Shown: in pieces, positions 8,288-18,661 of the stretch
How the letters are laid out: each line of letters starts with the position of its first letter
How positions within the stretch are numbered: position 1 is the first letter of the stretch
Source of the DNA: Chitinolyticbacter meiyuanensis
GTDB taxonomy: Bacteria; Pseudomonadota; Gammaproteobacteria; Burkholderiales; Chitinibacteraceae
Reading direction: 5' to 3'
Length of the DNA stretch: 64,000 nucleotides
Assembly (NCBI RefSeq): GCF_008033135.1
Contig: NZ_CP041335.1
Coordinates: 3,539,925-3,603,924, forward strand
Notes under the pieces: model-generated
Told to the model about the DNA's origin: nothing
The model's input: only the letters and a program-made list of their open reading frames with translations
Databases searched by the model: none
Program-made: the position numbers and the translations under genes

Positions 8288-9179
8288 TGCGGCTGCCTCG
8301 CAGTTCCGAATACAGGTAAGGCACCACGATGGCGGCGACGGTCATCAGCATCATCATCGCGCTGGCTGCGCCAACGCCCATCTGGCCACGGGTGAATGCC
8401 ATCGAATACATGAAAGTGGCCGGCACATCCGACGAGAAGCCGGGGCCGCCGCCGGTGAGCGCCATCACCAGATCGAAGCTCTTGATCGCGATGTGCGCGA
8501 GGATCATCAGCGTAGAAAAGAACACCGGGCGTAGTGCCGGCAGCACGATCTTCCAGTAGATGCGCGGCAGGCTGGCGCCATCGATCTGCGCCGCCTTGAT
8601 GATGGAATCGTCGATGCCGCGCAGACCAGCCAGGAACAGCGCCATCACGAAGCCGGACGATTGCCAGATACCGGCGATCACCACGGTGTAGATCGACATG
8701 TCCGGGTTCACCAGCCAATCGAAGGTGAAGTTGGTGAAGCCCCAGTCATGCACCAGCTTTTCCAGGCCGAGGCCCGGGTTGAGCATCCATTTCCAGGCGG
8801 TACCGGTCACGATGAACGACAACGCCATCGGGTACAGGTAGATGGTGCGCAGTGCGCCTTCCTGGCGCACCTTCTGGTCGAGCAGCACGGCGAGCAGGAT
8901 GCCGATGGCCATTGCGCCACCGATGAACAACCCGCCGAAGATGAACAGGTTCTTCACCGCCACCCACCAACGCTCGTTCTCGAACAGCGTGACGTACTGG
9001 GCCAGCCCGGCCCATTCGTAGTTGGGCAGCAGGCGCGATGTGGTGAACGACAGGTAGCCGTTCCACAGGATGAAGCCGTAGACGAACACCAGCGTCAGCA
9101 GGAAAGACGGGGCCAGCACCAGCCGCGGCAGCCAGCGCTCCGCAAAGCCGTACTGCGCCGGTCCGTTGTAGGAACTCAT
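8280..9179 (-). CDS. gtsB: Sugar ABC transporter permease (MalF/GtsB type)
   Basis: A 299-residue permease with six predicted helices. The ATPase-contact loop reads IDDSIIKAAQIDGASLPRIY at about residues 198-217. The start at 9179 is supported by GGAG 7 bases upstream; the longer frame to 9260 adds a basic stretch unlike the family. It follows the binding-protein gene after 108 bases and overlaps gtsC by 8 bases. The pair would form the transmembrane channel of the glucose/mannose-type importer. Confidence 0.92.
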   Translation of the reverse strand: MSSYNGPAQYGFAERWLPRLVLAPSFLLTLVFVYGFILWNGYLSFTTSRLLPNYEWAGLAQYVTLFENERWWVAVKNLFIFGGLFIGGAMAIGILLAVLLDQKVRQEGALRTIYLYPMALSFIVTGTAWKWMLNPGLGLEKLVHDWGFTNFTFDWLVNPDMSIYTVVIAGIWQSSGFVMALFLAGLRGIDDSIIKAAQIDGASLPRIYWKIVLPALRPVFFSTLMILAHIAIKSFDLVMALTGGGPGFSSDVPATFMYSMAFTRGQMGVGAASAMMMLMTVAAIVVPYLYSELRGSRNG

Positions 9180-9287
9180 GATTGTTTCTCCAGGCACCCC
9201 GGTTGGGGTCGCGGCCGCGCGCTTGTATCGATCACGGCTGGACCGCGGGAAACCAGCCACCTGGTCGGGTGGCCGGCGGGCTTGCTG

Positions 9288-10532
9288 TTACTTGACCTTG
9301 GCTGCGTTGGCGAGCTTGTCGGCCGCTTGCTTGGCAGTCATCTTGTCGTCGTTCCAGAACTGCGACACGACGTCGTAGATGGCGCCTTGCGTGGCCGAGT
9401 GGACTGCCATGCCGTGGGCCATCGACGGCACCAGCGAACCCTTCTTGCTGGTGGCGGCGAAGTCCTTGGCCGATTCCTGGCCGCAGGCGTCGAACTTGCT
9501 CATGTCGAGGCCGGAACGGACCGGGATCGAACCCTTGTTCAGGTTGAACACTTCCTGGAATTGCGGGCTCATCACGGCCGAGGCGAAGTCCTTCTCGCCC
9601 TTCTCGGCATCCTTGTTCGGCAACTTGAACATGGCGAAGCTGTCGATGTTGAAGGTGTAGGCAGCAGCGGTACCTGGGGCCGGCACACACAGGAAGTCCT
9701 TGCCCGGTACCTTGCCGGCGGCGAGGAACTCGCCCTTGGCCCAGTCACCCATGAACTGCATCGCGGCCTTGCCGTTGATGACCATGGCGGTCGCCAGGTT
9801 CCATTCGCGGCCCGGGGCGTTTTTGTCGGTGTACGGCTTGATGCGCTTGTACGTTTCCAGCGCCTTCACCATGGTCGGGCTCTTCAGGCTGTTCTGGTCG
9901 AGCTGCACCAGCGACTTCTTGTAGAAGTCCGCACCGCCCACACCCAGCACCACCGATTCGAACACCGTGGCGTCCTGCCACGGCTGGCCACCATAGGCCA
10001 CCGGCTGGATGCCGGCCTTCTTCAGCGCTTCAGCGGCGGCGAAGAATTCGTCCAGCGTGGTAGGCACCTTGGCATTGGCTTTCTTCAGCAGCTCCGGGTT
10101 CACCCACAGCCAGTTCACGCGGTGCACGTTGACCGGCACGGCCACGTAGCTGCCCTTGTACTTCATTACATTGGAGACCACCGGCGGCAGCAGCTTGTCC
10201 CAGCCTTCCTTCTTTGCCACATCGTCGATCGACGCCAGCACGCCCTCTTCGCCCCATTCCTGGATCGCCGGGCCCTTGATCTGCGCGGCGGTCGGCGGAT
10301 TGCCGGACACCACGCGCGTTTTCAGCGCAGTCATCGCGTTCTCGCCGGCGCCGCCCGCAACCGCGAAGTCCTTCCACTTGTGGCCCTTGGCTTCGAGCAT
10401 CTTCTTCAGCTCGGCAGCGGCCTTGGCCTCGCCGCCAGACGTCCACCAGTGCAGCACTTCCACTTCCGCGGCATTGGCCGCAAACGCTACCGCCATGGTC
10501 GCGGCGCACAGCGTCATACGCAAAGCTTGCAT
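9288..10532 (-). CDS. gtsA: Periplasmic sugar-binding protein of the ABC importer (GtsA-like)
   Basis: A 414-residue extracellular solute-binding protein (family 1). The N-terminal 21 residues form a signal peptide ending ANA. The mature protein begins EVEVLHWWTSGGEAKA, the pattern of glucose/mannose-binding proteins of the GtsA group. An aromatic-rich segment (HRVNWLWVNPELLKKA) and QPWQDATVFESV fit sugar-binding sites of that group. It heads the importer operon, and the adjacent Entner-Doudoroff genes support glucose or a related hexose as ligand; the ligand itself is inferred. GGAG precedes the ATG. Confidence 0.92.
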   Translation of the reverse strand: MQALRMTLCAATMAVAFAANAAEVEVLHWWTSGGEAKAAAELKKMLEAKGHKWKDFAVAGGAGENAMTALKTRVVSGNPPTAAQIKGPAIQEWGEEGVLASIDDVAKKEGWDKLLPPVVSNVMKYKGSYVAVPVNVHRVNWLWVNPELLKKANAKVPTTLDEFFAAAEALKKAGIQPVAYGGQPWQDATVFESVVLGVGGADFYKKSLVQLDQNSLKSPTMVKALETYKRIKPYTDKNAPGREWNLATAMVINGKAAMQFMGDWAKGEFLAAGKVPGKDFLCVPAPGTAAAYTFNIDSFAMFKLPNKDAEKGEKDFASAVMSPQFQEVFNLNKGSIPVRSGLDMSKFDACGQESAKDFAATSKKGSLVPSMAHGMAVHSATQGAIYDVVSQFWNDDKMTAKQAADKLANAAKVK

Positions 10533-10713
10533 TTGTTGTGTCTCCTAGGCACGAGCCGCCCCACGGCGGTGCTCGATGCACCAACTGTAGTCACAACGAA
10601 AGGGCTACGGAATGAGGTGTGCCATGTAAGGCGATTGCCGTATTGGCGACTGGAATATGCAAAGAAGGCAGAAAACGATCAGATAGCGAAAAGAAATACG
10701 CGTTTAAGAAACG

Positions 10714-10743
10714 AAAAAAAGGGCAGCCGAAGCTGCCCTTTTT
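10714..10743. terminator. Bidirectional terminator downstream of the porin gene
   Basis: The sequence reads a run of As, GGGCAGC, loop CGAA, GCTGCCC, a run of Ts. Because it is A/T-flanked on both sides it can work in either direction; its likely client is the minus-strand porin ending at 10776. The 180 bases between it and gtsA must hold the gtsA promoter, but I see no convincing core there. Confidence 0.82.
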
Positions 10744-10775
10744 ACTGCACCTACTAATCTGCTCAGATGAACTGA

Positions 10776-11846
10776 TTAGAAGCCGGTCCAGGTACCAACC
10801 AGGATACGGGTCGCGTTATCCTTGCTAGCGGCCTTGCCGTCAGCGTTTTGCCAGATAACCGAGTTGGCATCCCAGTTGTTGCCAACCATGTTGTGGCGGA
10901 TTTGCAGGAACGCGCCGGTGTTCTTCGACAGACCGTAATCCCATTGGAAACCGATGGTTTGGAAGTCGTTGTCGTCTTGAGCAACGTTGTCGCGCTCAGC
11001 TTCTTGCCAGAAGTAGCCCAGGCTCAGAGCGTTCTTGCCGAACGAGTAGGTACCACCGATCAGGTAACCGATTTGGTCAGCATCAGCACCTTGGGTGTCG
11101 ATGTTTGCACCACGCACAGCAGCGCGCAGAGCGAAGTCACCGAAGGTTGCACGGCCACCGACGATCCAGTTGGCGAAGTCGGTACCGATTTCTTGGGTCA
11201 GACCGTTCGGGCGGGTGCTCGACGGGCCGCCGGCCCAGTCACGACCAGCAGGAACCGGAGTGCCGTCGGTAGCTTGATAATAGCCAGCGTCGAGGTTGAA
11301 GTTGCCAGCAGCGAAGTGACCAGCGACTTCCCAGGCTTGAACGTCGCCACCATAGTTGTCGCCGCTATCCCAAGTAGCCGAGAAGTTGAAACCACCGAAG
11401 TTCGGCGAAGCGTAGGTGATACCTTGGCCGAAACCAACGTTCGAGGTTTCACCGACGGTACCCGAGAAGCCCTTCGAGCCATACGGCCAGTCTTGGATCA
11501 GGTAGGTGTCGGACCATTGGTTACCGAACTTCACAGTACCCCACGAACCACCGTAAGCGATCCAAGCTTCGCGGATGCCCCACGAATCAAAGCGATCCGG
11601 AGTAGCAACCTTTTGAGCCAGGCGCCACGACAGAACGTCGCCCGAATCCAGCTTGTCCTTGCCATCGACGTTCACGACGATAGCGATTTCTTGCAGCAGC
11701 TTGCCGCCAGTTTCGCCATTGCCTTTGTCGTTGTTGGTGCGATAGAACAGGTCCATTTCGGCGGAGCCGCTGATCGAAACATCAGCGAAAGCCGGGGCAG
11801 CGAAAACTGCTGCGACGGAAGCAGCAACCAGAGCACGCTTGAACAT
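10776..11846 (-). CDS. Gram-negative trimeric porin
   Basis: A 356-residue outer-membrane porin of the betaproteobacterial Porin_4 type. A 21-residue signal peptide ends APAFA, the mature protein opens DVSISGSAEMDLFYR, and the chain ends in Phe (GTWTGF), the C-terminal signal recognised by the BAM complex. Alternating amphipathic strands run throughout, with WGTVKFGNQWSD as a typical turn region. GGAG lies before the ATG. It sits between the sugar importer and gapA, so it may be the outer-membrane entry route for the same sugars, but general porins are not substrate-specific. A short leader ORF abuts its start. Confidence 0.92.
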   Translation of the reverse strand: MFKRALVAASVAAVFAAPAFADVSISGSAEMDLFYRTNNDKGNGETGGKLLQEIAIVVNVDGKDKLDSGDVLSWRLAQKVATPDRFDSWGIREAWIAYGGSWGTVKFGNQWSDTYLIQDWPYGSKGFSGTVGETSNVGFGQGITYASPNFGGFNFSATWDSGDNYGGDVQAWEVAGHFAAGNFNLDAGYYQATDGTPVPAGRDWAGGPSSTRPNGLTQEIGTDFANWIVGGRATFGDFALRAAVRGANIDTQGADADQIGYLIGGTYSFGKNALSLGYFWQEAERDNVAQDDNDFQTIGFQWDYGLSKNTGAFLQIRHNMVGNNWDANSVIWQNADGKAASKDNATRILVGTWTGF

Positions 11847-11906
11847 TTATAGGTCTCCTGATTTAAGAAGATGGTGGTTAACACCAGCTTGTAGCGGTGA
11901 AGCCAT
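11847..11906 (-). CDS. Putative 19-codon leader ORF abutting the porin start
   Basis: On the minus strand an ATG at 11906, 5 bases after a strong GGAGG, opens MASPLQAGVNHHLLKSGDL and stops at TAA 11849-11847, directly touching the porin ATG at 11846. The porin's own ribosome site lies inside this ORF. The arrangement could couple or gate porin translation. The peptide has no known match that I recognise. A chance ORF of this length is possible; the good ribosome site and exact abutment argue mildly against it. Confidence 0.42.
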   Translation of the reverse strand: MASPLQAGVNHHLLKSGDL

Positions 11907-11934
11907 TGTTACCTCCGGCTTAACCCTGAGGCAG

Positions 11935-11964
11935 AGGATAAAAGAACCGACAGGACAGCCGCAA
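11935..11964 (-). promoter_or_regulatory. Candidate porin promoter
   Basis: On the minus strand TTGCGG (11964-11959) and TATCCT (11940-11935) are spaced by 18 bases, about 90 bases before the porin start and about 30 before the leader ORF. The match to the sigma-70 consensus is modest. Confidence 0.3.
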
Positions 11965-12039
11965 ACCGGGAACGGTCTTACGCCGGACTTTGTCGCTTGT
12001 ACGCAACAAACCACCGCTCATCCGGCGCGCGAACAAAAC

Positions 12040-12065
12040 AAAACCGCCGGCTAAGCGGCGGTTTT
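12040..12065 (-). terminator. Terminator of gapA
   Basis: A 10-bp perfect stem (AAAACCGCCG / CGGCGGTTTT, loop of 6) lies 22 bases past the gapA stop; on the minus strand it is followed by GTTTTG. Confidence 0.85.
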
Positions 12066-12087
12066 GCTGGATTAGCGAGGCCAAGAC

Positions 12088-13288
<1,201 letters not shown>

Positions 13289-13313
13289 GGGAATGCCCTA
13301 ATCCGGCGGCCCA

Positions 13314-13937
13314 TCAGGAGCGCAGCGCAGCGGCCTCGCGCGCCAGCGCGGTGATCGCAGCCCAATCGCCGGCGTTGACCTTGTCCTTGGGCGCAAGCCA
13401 GGAACCGCCGACGCAACCGACATTGGGCAGGGCCAGCAACTTGGTTGCCGATTCCGGCGTAACCCCCCCGGTGGGACAGAACAACGCCTGCGGCAGTGGG
13501 CCACCCAGTGCTTTGAGCATGCCAAGGCTGCCTGCCTGCTCGGCCGGGAACAGCTTGAGCGCATCGAACCCCAGCTCCAGCGCGGCAATCACCTCGGACG
13601 GCGTCATTACGCCCGGCAGCAACGGCATGCCGGCGGCCTTGGCCGCAGCGGCCAGCTTCTCGGTCAGGCCCGGGGTCACGGCAAACTTGGCACCGGCTGC
13701 CTTGGCCTCGGCAAATTGCTCCGGACGCACCACGGTGCCAACGCCGACGATCGCATCAGGCACCGCTTCGGCAATTGCCTTCACCGAAGCCAGCGCGGCC
13801 TCGGTGCGCAGCGTCACTTCCAGCACCTTGATCCCGCCATCGACCAGTGCCTGCGCCAACGGCACGGCGTGCTCGACCTTCTCGATCACCAGCACCGGCA
13901 TCACCGGGCAGGAACGCATGATTTCGCGGATGTTCAT
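13314..13937 (-). CDS. eda: KDPG aldolase (2-dehydro-3-deoxyphosphogluconate aldolase)
   Basis: A 207-residue class I aldolase that splits 2-keto-3-deoxy-6-phosphogluconate into pyruvate and glyceraldehyde-3-phosphate, the last step of the Entner-Doudoroff pathway. Visible signatures are KVLEVTLRTEAAL (Glu general acid/base), GVGTV, and FDALKLFPAEQAGS with the Schiff-base Lys. I chose ATG 13937 (MNIREIM); ATG 13955 adds six residues. It lies 93 bases after edd on the same strand, so edd-eda are almost certainly one operon. Confidence 0.95.
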   Translation of the reverse strand: MNIREIMRSCPVMPVLVIEKVEHAVPLAQALVDGGIKVLEVTLRTEAALASVKAIAEAVPDAIVGVGTVVRPEQFAEAKAAGAKFAVTPGLTEKLAAAAKAAGMPLLPGVMTPSEVIAALELGFDALKLFPAEQAGSLGMLKALGGPLPQALFCPTGGVTPESATKLLALPNVGCVGGSWLAPKDKVNAGDWAAITALAREAAALRS

Positions 13938-14030
13938 TGTTTGAGCTCTATCCATATGGAGTTGAACAGTACGGTCGGACGAACCGGCCACGCCAGATGC
14001 CGGCAGCCCGGCTGAACTGCATATCAATAA

Positions 14031-15854
14031 TCAGTGGGCCAACCCGAGCGACACAGCGCCCTCTTCAGCTGCGGTCGCAGCAGCGCGGAACGTGGCGAAC
14101 AGCTCGCGCCCCATGCCATGGCCGTTGCGCGCCAGGTCCGCCGTCGCCACTTCGCGGGCAGCCCATTCCGCGGCATCGACCTTGGCTTCAATCACGCCAG
14201 CCTCGGCGTCGAGCCGCATCAGGTCGCCGGTCCGCACCTTGGCCAGCGCGCCGCCACAGACCGCTTCAGGCGTCATGTGGATGGCCGACGGTACCTTGCC
14301 CGACGCACCGGACATTCGGCCATCGGTCACCAACGCCACCTTGAAGCCGCGATCCTGCAGCACGCTCAACGCCGGGGTGAGCTGGTGCAGCTCGGGCATG
14401 CCATTGGCACGCGGTCCTTGAAAGCGCAGCACCGCGATGAAATCTCGCTCAAGTTCGCCGCGCTTGAAGGCGGCCAGCACATCTTCCTGATCGTCGAACA
14501 CGATGGCCGGTGCCTCGACCAAGCGATGCTCGGGTGCTACCGCGGAAATTTTGATCACCGCGCGGCCGACATTCCCCAGTAGCAAGCGCAAACCGCCGTC
14601 CGGGCTGAACGCCTTGGCCACTGGGGCCAGCACATCGGCATCCCCGCTGATGGCGGGTGCATCGCGCCACTCGACCTGGCCCTCGATCAGGAATGGCTCC
14701 TGCGCATAGCGGCGCAGGCCCGGTCCGGCATTGGTCAGCACGTCGTCGTGCAGCAGGCCCGCATCCAGCAGCTCGCGGATCAGGAAACCCATGCCGCCTG
14801 CGGCATGGAAGTGATTCACATCAGCCGAGCCGTTCGGATAGACCTTGGCCAGCAGCGGCACGATCTGCGACAGATCGTCGAAGTCGCTCCAGTCGATCAC
14901 GATGCCGGCCGCACGCGCGATGGCGATCAGGTGGATGGTGTGATTGGTCGAGCCCCCGGTGGCCAGCAAGCCAACGATGCCGTTGACTATGGCTTTCTCG
15001 TCGATGACCTTGCCAACAGGGGTGAACGCTTGGCCTAGCGCCGTGATCTGCGCCGCACGCCGCGCAGCAGCGGCGGTCAGTGCATCGCGCAGTGGGGTGT
15101 TCGGATTGACGAAGGCGGCGCCTGGCAGATGCAGGCCCATCACTTCCATCAGCATCTGGTTGGAATTGGCGGTGCCGTAGAAGGTACAGGTGCCGGCACC
15201 GTGGTAGCTGCCCTCTTCCGAAGCCAGCAGCTCGTCGCGGCCGCACTTGCCCTCGGCGAACAGCTGGCGCACCTTGGCTTTCTCCTTGTTGGAGATGCCC
15301 GAGGTCATCGGGCCGGCCGGGATGAACACCGCCGGCAGGTGGCCGAACTGCAACACACCAATCAACAGCCCCGGCACGATCTTGTCGCAGACCCCGAGTG
15401 CCACGACGCTATCAAATACGTTGTGTGACAACGCCACTGCCGTGCTCATCGCGATCACGTCGCGGCTGAACAGGCTCAGCTCCATGCCCGGCTGCCCTTG
15501 GGTCACCCCGTCACACATCGCCGGCGTGCCACCGGCGAACTGGGCAGTTGCCCCGACTTCGTGCACCGCAGCCTTGATGATGGCAGGGAAGGTCTCGAAC
15601 GGCTGATGCGCCGATAGCATGTCGTTGTACGACGACACGATGCCCACGTTGGGCGCGCGCATTTCGCGCAGCATGATCTTGTCGTTCGCGGGAGCCGCCG
15701 CCCAGGCATGTGCCTGGTTGGTACAGGCCAGCCCCTTGCGCACCGGCTCCTGCGCCGCCGCCGCGTCCAGCCACTGCAGATAGCGCTCGCGCGACGGCCG
15801 GCTACGCTCAGCGATGCGGGCGGTCACCTCGGCCAAGCGGGGATGGATGGGCAT
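14031..15854 (-). CDS. edd: 6-phosphogluconate dehydratase
   Basis: A 607-residue member of the IlvD/Edd family, which dehydrates 6-phosphogluconate to KDPG using an iron-sulfur cluster. Family motifs are [33 protein letters not shown] (cluster Cys residues) and [17 protein letters not shown] near the C-terminus. Length matches Edd rather than shorter IlvD proteins. GGAG precedes the ATG. Upstream is a 332-base divergent region shared with zwf holding HexR-like operators, so edd-eda are likely derepressed when KDPG rises. Confidence 0.96.
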   Translation of the reverse strand: MPIHPRLAEVTARIAERSRPSRERYLQWLDAAAAQEPVRKGLACTNQAHAWAAAPANDKIMLREMRAPNVGIVSSYNDMLSAHQPFETFPAIIKAAVHEVGATAQFAGGTPAMCDGVTQGQPGMELSLFSRDVIAMSTAVALSHNVFDSVVALGVCDKIVPGLLIGVLQFGHLPAVFIPAGPMTSGISNKEKAKVRQLFAEGKCGRDELLASEEGSYHGAGTCTFYGTANSNQMLMEVMGLHLPGAAFVNPNTPLRDALTAAAARRAAQITALGQAFTPVGKVIDEKAIVNGIVGLLATGGSTNHTIHLIAIARAAGIVIDWSDFDDLSQIVPLLAKVYPNGSADVNHFHAAGGMGFLIRELLDAGLLHDDVLTNAGPGLRRYAQEPFLIEGQVEWRDAPAISGDADVLAPVAKAFSPDGGLRLLLGNVGRAVIKISAVAPEHRLVEAPAIVFDDQEDVLAAFKRGELERDFIAVLRFQGPRANGMPELHQLTPALSVLQDRGFKVALVTDGRMSGASGKVPSAIHMTPEAVCGGALAKVRTGDLMRLDAEAGVIEAKVDAAEWAAREVATADLARNGHGMGRELFATFRAAATAAEEGAVSLGLAH

Positions 15855-15920
15855 GGCGGACTCCGGGGCGTGGGACTTGGGGGTGAGTAGCGACCGGGTA
15901 CGGCACTACATACTATGAGG

Positions 15921-15936
15921 CGTAGTTTTACTACAA
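15921..15936. promoter_or_regulatory. HexR-like operator before edd
   Basis: On the minus strand TTGTAGTAAAACTACG matches the HexR pattern known from Proteobacteria (tGTARTwwwAYTACa), with GTAGT and ACTAC arms around AAA. It lies about 70 bases before the edd start; its first six bases could serve as a -35 element, so bound HexR would block transcription. A hexR gene in the same cluster supports it. Confidence 0.72.
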
Positions 15937-15977
15937 CTGCTTAACAACATCAACCCATCACCACCCGACGAACGTTG

Positions 15978-15994
15978 TTGTTGCAATGCAACAA
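15978..15994. promoter_or_regulatory. 17-bp palindrome TTGTTGC-AAT-GCAACAA between edd and zwf
   Basis: Perfect 7-bp arms surround AAT. It does not fit the HexR pattern and lies between the two HexR-like sites, so it could bind a second regulator of the divergent region, of unknown identity. Confidence 0.35.
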
Positions 15995-16070
15995 TAACGA
16001 GCATCGGCGCGGGCTGCAGACGGTGAATTGCCGAGAACCCCAATCGAATCAAGGGCTCGGGAGAAACCGT

Positions 16071-16100
16071 TTGCGCCGATTTTTGAGTACGTAGTAAGAT
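16071..16100 (+). promoter_or_regulatory. Candidate zwf promoter
   Basis: TTGCGC (16071-16076) and TAAGAT (16095-16100) are 18 bases apart, upstream of zwf. The -10 element is inside the HexR-like palindrome, which would explain repression. Confidence 0.35.
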
Positions 16101-16116
16101 TACACAGTCTTACTAC
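16090..16116. promoter_or_regulatory. HexR-like operator before zwf, part of a larger inverted repeat
   Basis: GTAGTAAGATTAC (16091-16103) fits the HexR pattern. It is embedded in a larger symmetry, GTAGTAAGA (16091-16099), 8-base centre, TCTTACTAC (16108-16116), giving a second reverse-facing half site. Position 70-95 bases before the zwf ATG suits repression of zwf and the downstream genes. Confidence 0.7.
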
Positions 16117-16186
16117 ATCGGCAGCCCGACGGCTGCCCGCAGCTGCCCGGCCCGCGAGAGGCCACTCGCAATCACGAAGGATAGTC

Positions 16187-17638
16187 ATGACCCCGATCGA
16201 CGCATTCGACATGGTGCTGTTTGGCGGCACCGGCGACTTGGTAATGAGAAAGTTGCTGCCCGCGCTGTATCACCAGCACCAGGACGGCAACCTGCCTGCC
16301 GCCGGTCGCATCATCTGCCTGGGCCGTAGCGTGCCCGACACTGCCGCCTACATCGACAAGGCCCACGCGCTGGCCAAGGGCTATCTGGGCAAGCACTACA
16401 ACGAATCGGACTGGGCGAACTTCGCTGCCCGCGTCGAATACCTGAAGCTCGATGCCAACAACCCGGACGAATTCGGCAAGCTGGCCGAAGTACTGGGCGA
16501 ATTTCCGCAACGCACCCGCGTCTTTTATCTCTCCACCGCCCCCACGCTGTTCGCGCCGATCTCGAAGAGCCTCGCCGCCGTCGGCCTCAATGCAGGCAAT
16601 GCCCGCGTGGTACTGGAAAAGCCGCTGGGCCATGATCTCGAATCGTCGAACAAGATCAACGACGAAGTCGGCGAATATTTCAGCGAGCAGCAGATCTACC
16701 GGATCGACCACTACCTGGGCAAGGAGCCGGTGCTGAACCTGATGGCGCTGCGCTTCGGCAACACGCTGCTCGAACCGCTGTGGCGCCGCGAGTGGATCCG
16801 CGATGTGCAGATCACCGTGACCGAGCAGGTCGGTGTCGAAACCCGCGCCGATTTCTACGACAAGGCCGGCGCACTGCGCGACATGATCCAGAATCACCTG
16901 CTGCAGCTGTTGACCATCGTTGCGATGGAACCGCCCGCCAGCATCGACGCCGATGCCGTGCGCGACGAGAAGCTGAAGGTGCTGCGCGCATTGAAGCCGC
17001 TGACCCCGGAAACGGTCCATACCCAGGTGGTGCGTGGCCAGTACCGCGCCGGCGCCATTGCCGGCAAGCCGGTCCCAGGCTACCTGGAAGAACCGGGTGT
17101 GCCGGGCAATTCCAAGACCGAGACTTTCGTCGCACTCAAGGCCGAGATCCAGACCTGGCGCTGGGCTGGCGTGCCCTTCTTCCTGCGCACCGGCAAACGC
17201 CTGCAGGAGCGCCTCGCCGAGATCGTCATCAATTTCCGCGAAGCCCCCCATTCCATCTTCGGCCGCCACGGCACGCCGAACCGCCTGGTGATCCAGCTGC
17301 AGCCCGATGAATCGGTCCGCCTCTACCTGATGGCCAAGGAGCCGGGCAACCAGTTCCGCCTGCGCCCGGTCCACCTCGACCTCGACTTCAAGGATTTCTT
17401 CGCCTCGCGCAGCCCGGAAGCCTACGAGCGCCTGTTGATGGACGTGATCCGTGGCGACCAGTCCCTGTTCGTGCGCCGCGACGAGCAACGCGCGGCCTGG
17501 AAGTGGGTCGAGCCCATCATGGATTCGTGGGAAAACAGCAGCGAGCCGCCCAAGCCGTATACCGCAGGTACCTGGGGACCGGCCGCGTCGTCGGCGCTTC
17601 TCTCCCGCGACGGCCTCTGCTGGCACGAAGAAGGTTAA
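16187..17638 (+). CDS. zwf: Glucose-6-phosphate 1-dehydrogenase
   Basis: A 483-residue enzyme that oxidises glucose-6-phosphate to 6-phosphogluconolactone. The nucleotide-binding start DMVLFGGTGDLVMRKLLPALY and the active-site signature YRIDHYLGKEPVLN are intact. AAGGA lies 5 bases before the ATG at 16187; the longer frame from 16028 runs through the operator region and is not credible. It is the first gene of a plus-strand cluster zwf-pgl-hexR-pgi, making the substrate for Pgl and then Edd. Confidence 0.96.
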   Translation: MTPIDAFDMVLFGGTGDLVMRKLLPALYHQHQDGNLPAAGRIICLGRSVPDTAAYIDKAHALAKGYLGKHYNESDWANFAARVEYLKLDANNPDEFGKLAEVLGEFPQRTRVFYLSTAPTLFAPISKSLAAVGLNAGNARVVLEKPLGHDLESSNKINDEVGEYFSEQQIYRIDHYLGKEPVLNLMALRFGNTLLEPLWRREWIRDVQITVTEQVGVETRADFYDKAGALRDMIQNHLLQLLTIVAMEPPASIDADAVRDEKLKVLRALKPLTPETVHTQVVRGQYRAGAIAGKPVPGYLEEPGVPGNSKTETFVALKAEIQTWRWAGVPFFLRTGKRLQERLAEIVINFREAPHSIFGRHGTPNRLVIQLQPDESVRLYLMAKEPGNQFRLRPVHLDLDFKDFFASRSPEAYERLLMDVIRGDQSLFVRRDEQRAAWKWVEPIMDSWENSSEPPKPYTAGTWGPAASSALLSRDGLCWHEEG

Positions 17639-17803
17639 AACTTGCTGCGCGGCGCCATGGCGTTGTCGCGGGTGGGCTCGACATCCTCATGGGCATCAAG
17701 CCCATTCCGGTGTCTCGACCTTCCGCTTCGCGCCCTGGCGCCGCTCGCTGCGTTTTGCTCCGGCACGCGGCAAGTGTTGATTGTTGAATGAATTGAATGA
17801 GGT

Positions 17804-17826
17804 CGCGCCGAACCCATTTCGGCGCG
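17804..17826 (+). other. Hairpin in the zwf-pgl spacer
   Basis: CGCGCCGAA, loop CCCAT, TTCGGCGCG form a perfect 9-bp stem about 25 bases before the pgl ATG, in an otherwise featureless 212-base spacer. No T run follows; it may stabilise or partly attenuate the transcript. Confidence 0.4.
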
Positions 17827-17850
17827 TCGCCCATCCACCCGAGGTAAGCA

Positions 17851-18549
17851 ATGTCTTTGCAATGGCATGAATTCCCGTCCAAGGACGAACTCGATGCGGC
17901 GCTGGCCGCCAAGATCGCGGCCGATCTGAACGCCGCGATCGCCGCGCGCGGTGTCGCCAGCATCGCCGTCTCCGGCGGCCGCACGCCGGCCGGCATGTTC
18001 AAGGCACTGTCGGAACAGAACGTGGCCTGGGGCAAGGTCGTCGCCACGCTGGTCGACGAGCGCTGGGTGCCGGTCGACCATGCCGACAGCAACGAGCGCA
18101 CCGTGCGCCAGAACTTGTTGGTCGGCGCCGCCAGCGCCATCCGCTTCGTGTCGCCGGTGTCGTCCGCCGCCACACCGCACGAGGGCGAGGCCGAGATCGA
18201 GGCGCGCTTTGCCGAGATCCCGGCGCCGTTCGACGTACTGATCCTCGGCATGGGCGACGATGGCCACACCGCATCACTGTTCCCAGCCGCCAGCGAGCTG
18301 GAGCACGCCTGCGCCGCCACCTCGCGCGTCGCCTCGGTGACGCCGCCGGTGGCGCCGCACCAGCGCATCACGCTGACACTGCCGACCATTGCGCAGGCGC
18401 GCGATGTGATCGTTCATATCACCGGCGATGGCAAGAAATCGCTGCTGCAAACCGCGATGACCGAGCAGAAACCGGTCACCGAGCTGTATCCGATCCGCCG
18501 CGTGCTTGATGCGGTGTCATCGAACAAGCATGTTTTCTGGGCCGCATAA
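17851..18549 (+). CDS. pgl: 6-phosphogluconolactonase
   Basis: A 232-residue DevB/Pgl-type lactonase that hydrolyses 6-phosphogluconolactone to 6-phosphogluconate between the Zwf and Edd reactions. The NagB-like fold motifs are present: AVSGGRTPAGMF near residue 35, LVDERWVPVDHADSNE near 66, and ILGMGDDGHTASLFP near 131. AGGT precedes the ATG. It lies 212 bases after zwf on the same strand. Confidence 0.95.
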   Translation: MSLQWHEFPSKDELDAALAAKIAADLNAAIAARGVASIAVSGGRTPAGMFKALSEQNVAWGKVVATLVDERWVPVDHADSNERTVRQNLLVGAASAIRFVSPVSSAATPHEGEAEIEARFAEIPAPFDVLILGMGDDGHTASLFPAASELEHACAATSRVASVTPPVAPHQRITLTLPTIAQARDVIVHITGDGKKSLLQTAMTEQKPVTELYPIRRVLDAVSSNKHVFWAA

Positions 18550-18568
18550 GCGGTAGCCAGACCGGGGA

Positions 18569-18586
18569 CGGGGCCGCAAGGCCCCG
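18569..18586 (+). other. GNRA-loop hairpin between pgl and hexR
   Basis: CGGGGCC, tetraloop GCAA, GGCCCCG, then CCTTTAC. The short T stretch makes it at best a weak terminator; it may lower hexR expression relative to pgl. Confidence 0.4.
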
Positions 18587-18661
18587 CCTTTACAAGGGCA
18601 CAGCCCTGAATCAGGCGCGCAGTCCCACCCGACTCGCGCCACCGTTTGAGTGAGAACAACC

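Noticed and set aside
10570..10605. Possible HexR site before gtsA
   Set aside because: Only one half site (ACTACA) is visible and the opposite arm does not match.
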